NCBI RefSeq assembly: GCF_014191775.1
Contig: NZ_JACHXA010000012.1
Coordinates: 1-53,116, forward strand
From: Limibacillus halophilus
GTDB taxonomy: Bacteria; Pseudomonadota; Alphaproteobacteria; Kiloniellales; CECT-8803
Reading direction: 5' to 3'
Length of the DNA stretch: 53,116 nucleotides
The notes under the pieces are model-generated. The model did no database searches. It was given only the letters and a program-made list of their open reading frames with translations, and was not told the DNA's origin. This document shows, one piece after another, positions 51,167 to 53,116 of this stretch (positions are counted from its first letter, which is position 1; the number at the start of each line of letters is the position of its first letter). Both the position numbers and the translations under genes were made by a program.

Positions 51167-51315
51167 ATACAACCTCTTGCTGTTTACGCGTCCGCGCACT
51201 ATCTTACTAGTGGTTGCCAGGACGTCAGGAAAATCGCTAGGTCCTGGGGGTTATCCTGCCTTAGCAGCAGTGAAACCGTATGTGGGAGGTAGGCGACCCA
51301 CCCTGGCAACCACCT
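51167..51315. repeat. Structured element copy 1 (149-bp repeat with 104-nt cloverleaf core)
   Basis: The core runs 51210-51313. Arms GTGGTTGCCAGG (51210-51221) and CCTGGCAACCAC (51302-51313) form a perfect 12-bp stem. Inside are three hairpins: CAGG/CCTG, GGTT/AACC enclosing CTGC/GCAG, and GTGGG/CCCAC. Including about 43 bp of left flank it repeats at 51480-51628 with about 14 differences over 149 bp by hand count. The coding strand of any RNA is not known. No open frame with protein character is present. Confidence 0.8.
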
Positions 51316-51359
51316 GTTCGATCTCTTGATTTAGATTACATACACCCTTAAATTGATAT

Positions 51360-51460
51360 TGTGATCGTCGTGACGTCAGGGAATACGCTTGATCCTGGGC
51401 GCCGTTGGCTTTGGCCCGTGGCGGTATGTGGGAGATGGGCGACCCACCGCGATGATCACA
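51360..51460. repeat. Structured element copy 2 (diverged, compensatory changes)
   Basis: A 101-nt middle copy. Its closing stem TGTGATCGTCG/CGATGATCACA (51360-51370 with 51450-51460) has a different sequence from copies 1 and 3 but still pairs over 11 bp with one G-U. The third helix is CGCC/GGCG with inner GGC/GCC in place of GGTT/AACC with CTGC/GCAG. The GACGTCAGG-GAATACGCTT block and the GTATGTGGG...CCCACC hairpin are unchanged. Helices kept while sequence changes suggest that folding is under selection. Confidence 0.75.
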
Positions 51461-51479
51461 CCCATAGCCCTCTGAAGAC

Positions 51480-51628
51480 ATACAACCTCTTGCTGTTTAA
51501 GCGCCATCGCACTATCTTACCAGTGGTTGCCAGGACGTCAGGGAATACGCTTTGTCCTGGGGGTTGTCCTGCCTTAGCAGCAGCGAAACCGTATGTGGGA
51601 GATGGGCGACCCACCCTGGCAACCACCT
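51480..51628. repeat. Structured element copy 3
   Basis: Core 51523-51626, same architecture as copy 1 at a 313-bp offset, with a perfect GTGGTTGCCAGG/CCTGGCAACCAC closing stem. It ends 58 bases past the stop codon of the right-edge nuclease-domain gene, which is transcribed toward it. Possible pairing between ATACG in the second loop and CGTAT before the last hairpin could add a long-range contact; it is present in this copy, partly in copy 2 and absent in copy 1. Confidence 0.8.
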
Positions 51629-51685
51629 CTTTTCATAGGGCCCGTTTCTAACAAGCCGCCGGTCCAGGAAACTGGATTTATCCGG

Positions 51686-53116
51686 TCAATCCAAGCCACC
51701 TTGAATGATGTCAAAGAGGCCCTCATCCGTAAGGCTGTCCGATGGTACCCTGCCCGCACTGATGACCGTGGGCTGTACGGTTCTTCCGTTCCTCGTCTTA
51801 GTTGAGAATTCGATATCCACGACGAATTTCGCGGACTTGCTGTCTTCGCCCGGTATCTCAACGACATAAAGCAAGCGATTGTTGCCGTTCCGCGCTTTAT
51901 CTGCCTTGTCGAACAGCACGGCCTTTGGGTTGGCCAGGGCGTCGGGCATCTTCCGGATCATCTCTTGGGGCAGGGCCCTTCCACCGGCAGTCTTGGAGTC
52001 ACGAAGCATGCGTAAGATTCGCTGATCTGAAGCAACGATGGCGTCGGTCGTAATCTCGATGCCCTTTTCTTCCAGGAAGCCCTTGACTTCCGGGCTCAGC
52101 CGGCCCGCCGGGACGACGCGGGCCTTGCTGCTGGCGCGGCCGGTCTCGATCATCTCCCCCGCCCAGTCGGAAAATTCCTTTGCATGACGCTCGGGGTTTC
52201 GCGTCGCCTGTCGGGCGGCAATGCCAAGGAAGGAAGAGGCCAGGCCCTTGACGCCCAACCCGGCGATCTTTGCGGCCTTGCCTGCGACCGGCACGGTCCC
52301 CAGGCCATCCAACAGTGTCATGGCGCCGTTGAAGGCGGCTCCCAGCATGTCGCCTTCTTCCAGCGACTTGGCGGTCGCCTCGAAGGACTCCACCGCATCC
52401 TCGGCGCTGCGTAGTTCGCCGATGCCAGGCAGCAGATCGAGGATCAGACCGCCCAGGGCGTCAGCCCCCTCCAGACGGCGGAATTCTGGCTCCGGCGGGG
52501 CGACGCCTTGCGCCTCCAGGTCCTGCAGCAAGGCATCGAGGCCTTCGTCGTGCTGCTTTTCCAGGGCCACCAGGGCCTGGGTGTCGGGGATCGGCTGATT
52601 GAGAAGGCGCTGGCGTTCCTCCTGAAAGGACTGACTGCTCGCCTCGGCCTTCACGGCCTCCAGATCCGCCTGGGCCGGGGCCTCGTTGCGCACCGCATCG
52701 AAGTCTGCCGGCGGATCGGCTTTTACTGGATCATCCTGCGGTTTGGCTGCTGCTTGGCTGGGGCTACCGGCGCCGCTGCTGCCAGCGTCGCCCCCCTTCG
52801 AGACGAGGCTTCGCCTCTCCTCAGGGTGAGGGTTATGGCGACGGGTTGAAGACCCCTCATCCGGAGGAGGTGACGCAGTCACCGTCTCGAAGGATGGCGA
52901 GGGCACGCTCTCCTCGCGGATGGCCTTCTCGCCCGCCAGGGCGGCCATCATGGCCTTGGCCTCCTCGGCGCGGGTGGCGATCAGCTTGGCGGTCAAGGGG
53001 TCATCGGCGTTGGCGCTCTGTTCGGCCAGCGTGGTCTCGGCCGCCGAGATCAGGCCTTCGGCCTCCAGCAGGTCATCCTCGTCGGTATCGGGCAGCCGGG
53101 CATTCAGGAACGCCAG
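51686..53116 (-). CDS. Large toxin-like or phage-type protein with C-terminal BECR-like nuclease domain (5' end outside window)
   Basis: The frame is open to the window edge, giving the last 476 residues; a TTG at 52996 is only an internal codon. An N-terminal helical, acidic part is followed by a low-complexity linker containing the translated REP-like element. Next comes D-L-L-P-G-I-G-E-L-R-S-A-E-D-A with small hydrophobic stretches, resembling pretoxin segments of polymorphic toxins. The last 110 residues (M-P-D-A-L-A-N-P-K-A-V-L-F-D, L-L-Y-V-V-E-I-P-G, K-F-V-V-D-I-E-F) resemble phage MuF/portal-associated BECR nuclease domains. No immunity gene follows. Assignment to nuclease is by pattern only. 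Confidence 0.65.
   Translation of the reverse strand: MAFLNARLPDTDEDDLLEAEGLISAAETTLAEQSANADDPLTAKLIATRAEEAKAMMAALAGEKAIREESVPSPSFETVTASPPPDEGSSTRRHNPHPEERRSLVSKGGDAGSSGAGSPSQAAAKPQDDPVKADPPADFDAVRNEAPAQADLEAVKAEASSQSFQEERQRLLNQPIPDTQALVALEKQHDEGLDALLQDLEAQGVAPPEPEFRRLEGADALGGLILDLLPGIGELRSAEDAVESFEATAKSLEEGDMLGAAFNGAMTLLDGLGTVPVAGKAAKIAGLGVKGLASSFLGIAARQATRNPERHAKEFSDWAGEMIETGRASSKARVVPAGRLSPEVKGFLEEKGIEITTDAIVASDQRILRMLRDSKTAGGRALPQEMIRKMPDALANPKAVLFDKADKARNGNNRLLYVVEIPGEDSKSAKFVVDIEFSTKTRNGRTVQPTVISAGRVPSDSLTDEGLFDIIQGGLD
52790..52903 (-). repeat. REP-like element copy B inside a coding sequence
   Basis: Nearly identical to 51037-51150, including CTCAGGGTGAGGGTTATGGC and the conserved spacer. 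Here it is translated without a stop as part of the right-edge gene, adding about 38 residues with P-P-D-E-G-S-S-T-R-R-H-N-P-H-P-E-E-R-R-S. It falls in a low-complexity linker between the helical part and the pretoxin-like segment. The intergenic copy would encode nearly the same peptide in the same orientation. Confidence 0.85.

Noticed and set aside
51037-51628. CRISPR array
   Set aside because: Repeats are long, structured and few, without regular unique spacers, and no cas gene is present.
51251-51651. Short open frames across the structured elements on both strands
   Set aside because: They merely translate the repeats; peptide similarity between copies follows from DNA identity, and frames do not persist in copy 2.

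Overview
The window looks like chromosomal DNA of a GC-rich alphaproteobacterium, probably of Rhodospirillales/Kiloniellales type. Four things point there: a circularly permuted two-piece tmRNA gene, an alpha-type SspB, a GapR gene, and a full CtrA box (TTAA-N7-TTAA) before a cell-wall hydrolase gene. The hpnCDE squalene/hopanoid operon fits. Assignments come from reading translated motifs by eye; no database search was possible.

Layout. 1-5.5 kb: SRPBCC protein, thyX, ssrA, sspB, an alpha/beta hydrolase, fumC and a ribbon-helix-helix protein. 5.5-12 kb: a very large AsmA-family protein, an AT-rich 540-bp intergenic region with a CtrA box, a SleB-type hydrolase and an FAD-linked 2-hydroxyacid oxidase. 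12.1-13.4 kb: an AT-richer two-gene islet (DUF488 protein plus an unknown partner). 13.5-24.4 kb: a TauE exporter, an NTF2-like protein, a tight operon (acyl-CoA dehydrogenase, CoA-transferase, histidine phosphatase, MaoC-like dehydratase, LpxR), a divergent run (HisC-like aminotransferase, methyltransferase, small unknown protein, class V aminotransferase) and a winged-helix AAA ATPase. 24.6-29.8 kb: gamma-glutamyltransferase divergent from dgcN-dgcA (D-glutamate catabolism) and a threonine-synthase-like enzyme. 29.8-38 kb: nhaA, a MATE transporter, an NAD-dependent epimerase, dusA, a GFA protein, a cysteine-synthase-like enzyme divergent from an HxlR regulator, a sulfotransferase and a PCu(A)C copper chaperone. 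38.1-44.8 kb: a minus-strand operon (CoxL-like, cysQ, HD hydrolase, hpnC, hpnD, hpnE) joined mostly by 4-base start/stop overlaps. 45-50.9 kb: a secreted beta-helix protein with 9-residue tandem repeats, a YbdK-type ligase, an N-formylglutamate amidohydrolase, a 4-hydroxyproline epimerase, a DUF1244 protein and gapR.

The most unusual part is the right end. Downstream of gapR about 800 bp without a convincing gene hold a 40-bp tandem array, a bipartite palindromic REP-like element, and three copies of a roughly 104-nt element. Each of the three can fold into a four-way, cloverleaf-like structure, and the middle copy keeps the helices through compensatory base changes. They lie immediately 3' of a large protein, cut by the window edge, with a pretoxin-like hydrophobic segment and a C-terminal domain resembling phage-type BECR nucleases. 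The REP-like element occurs a second time inside that gene, translated in frame. No immunity gene is visible in the window.
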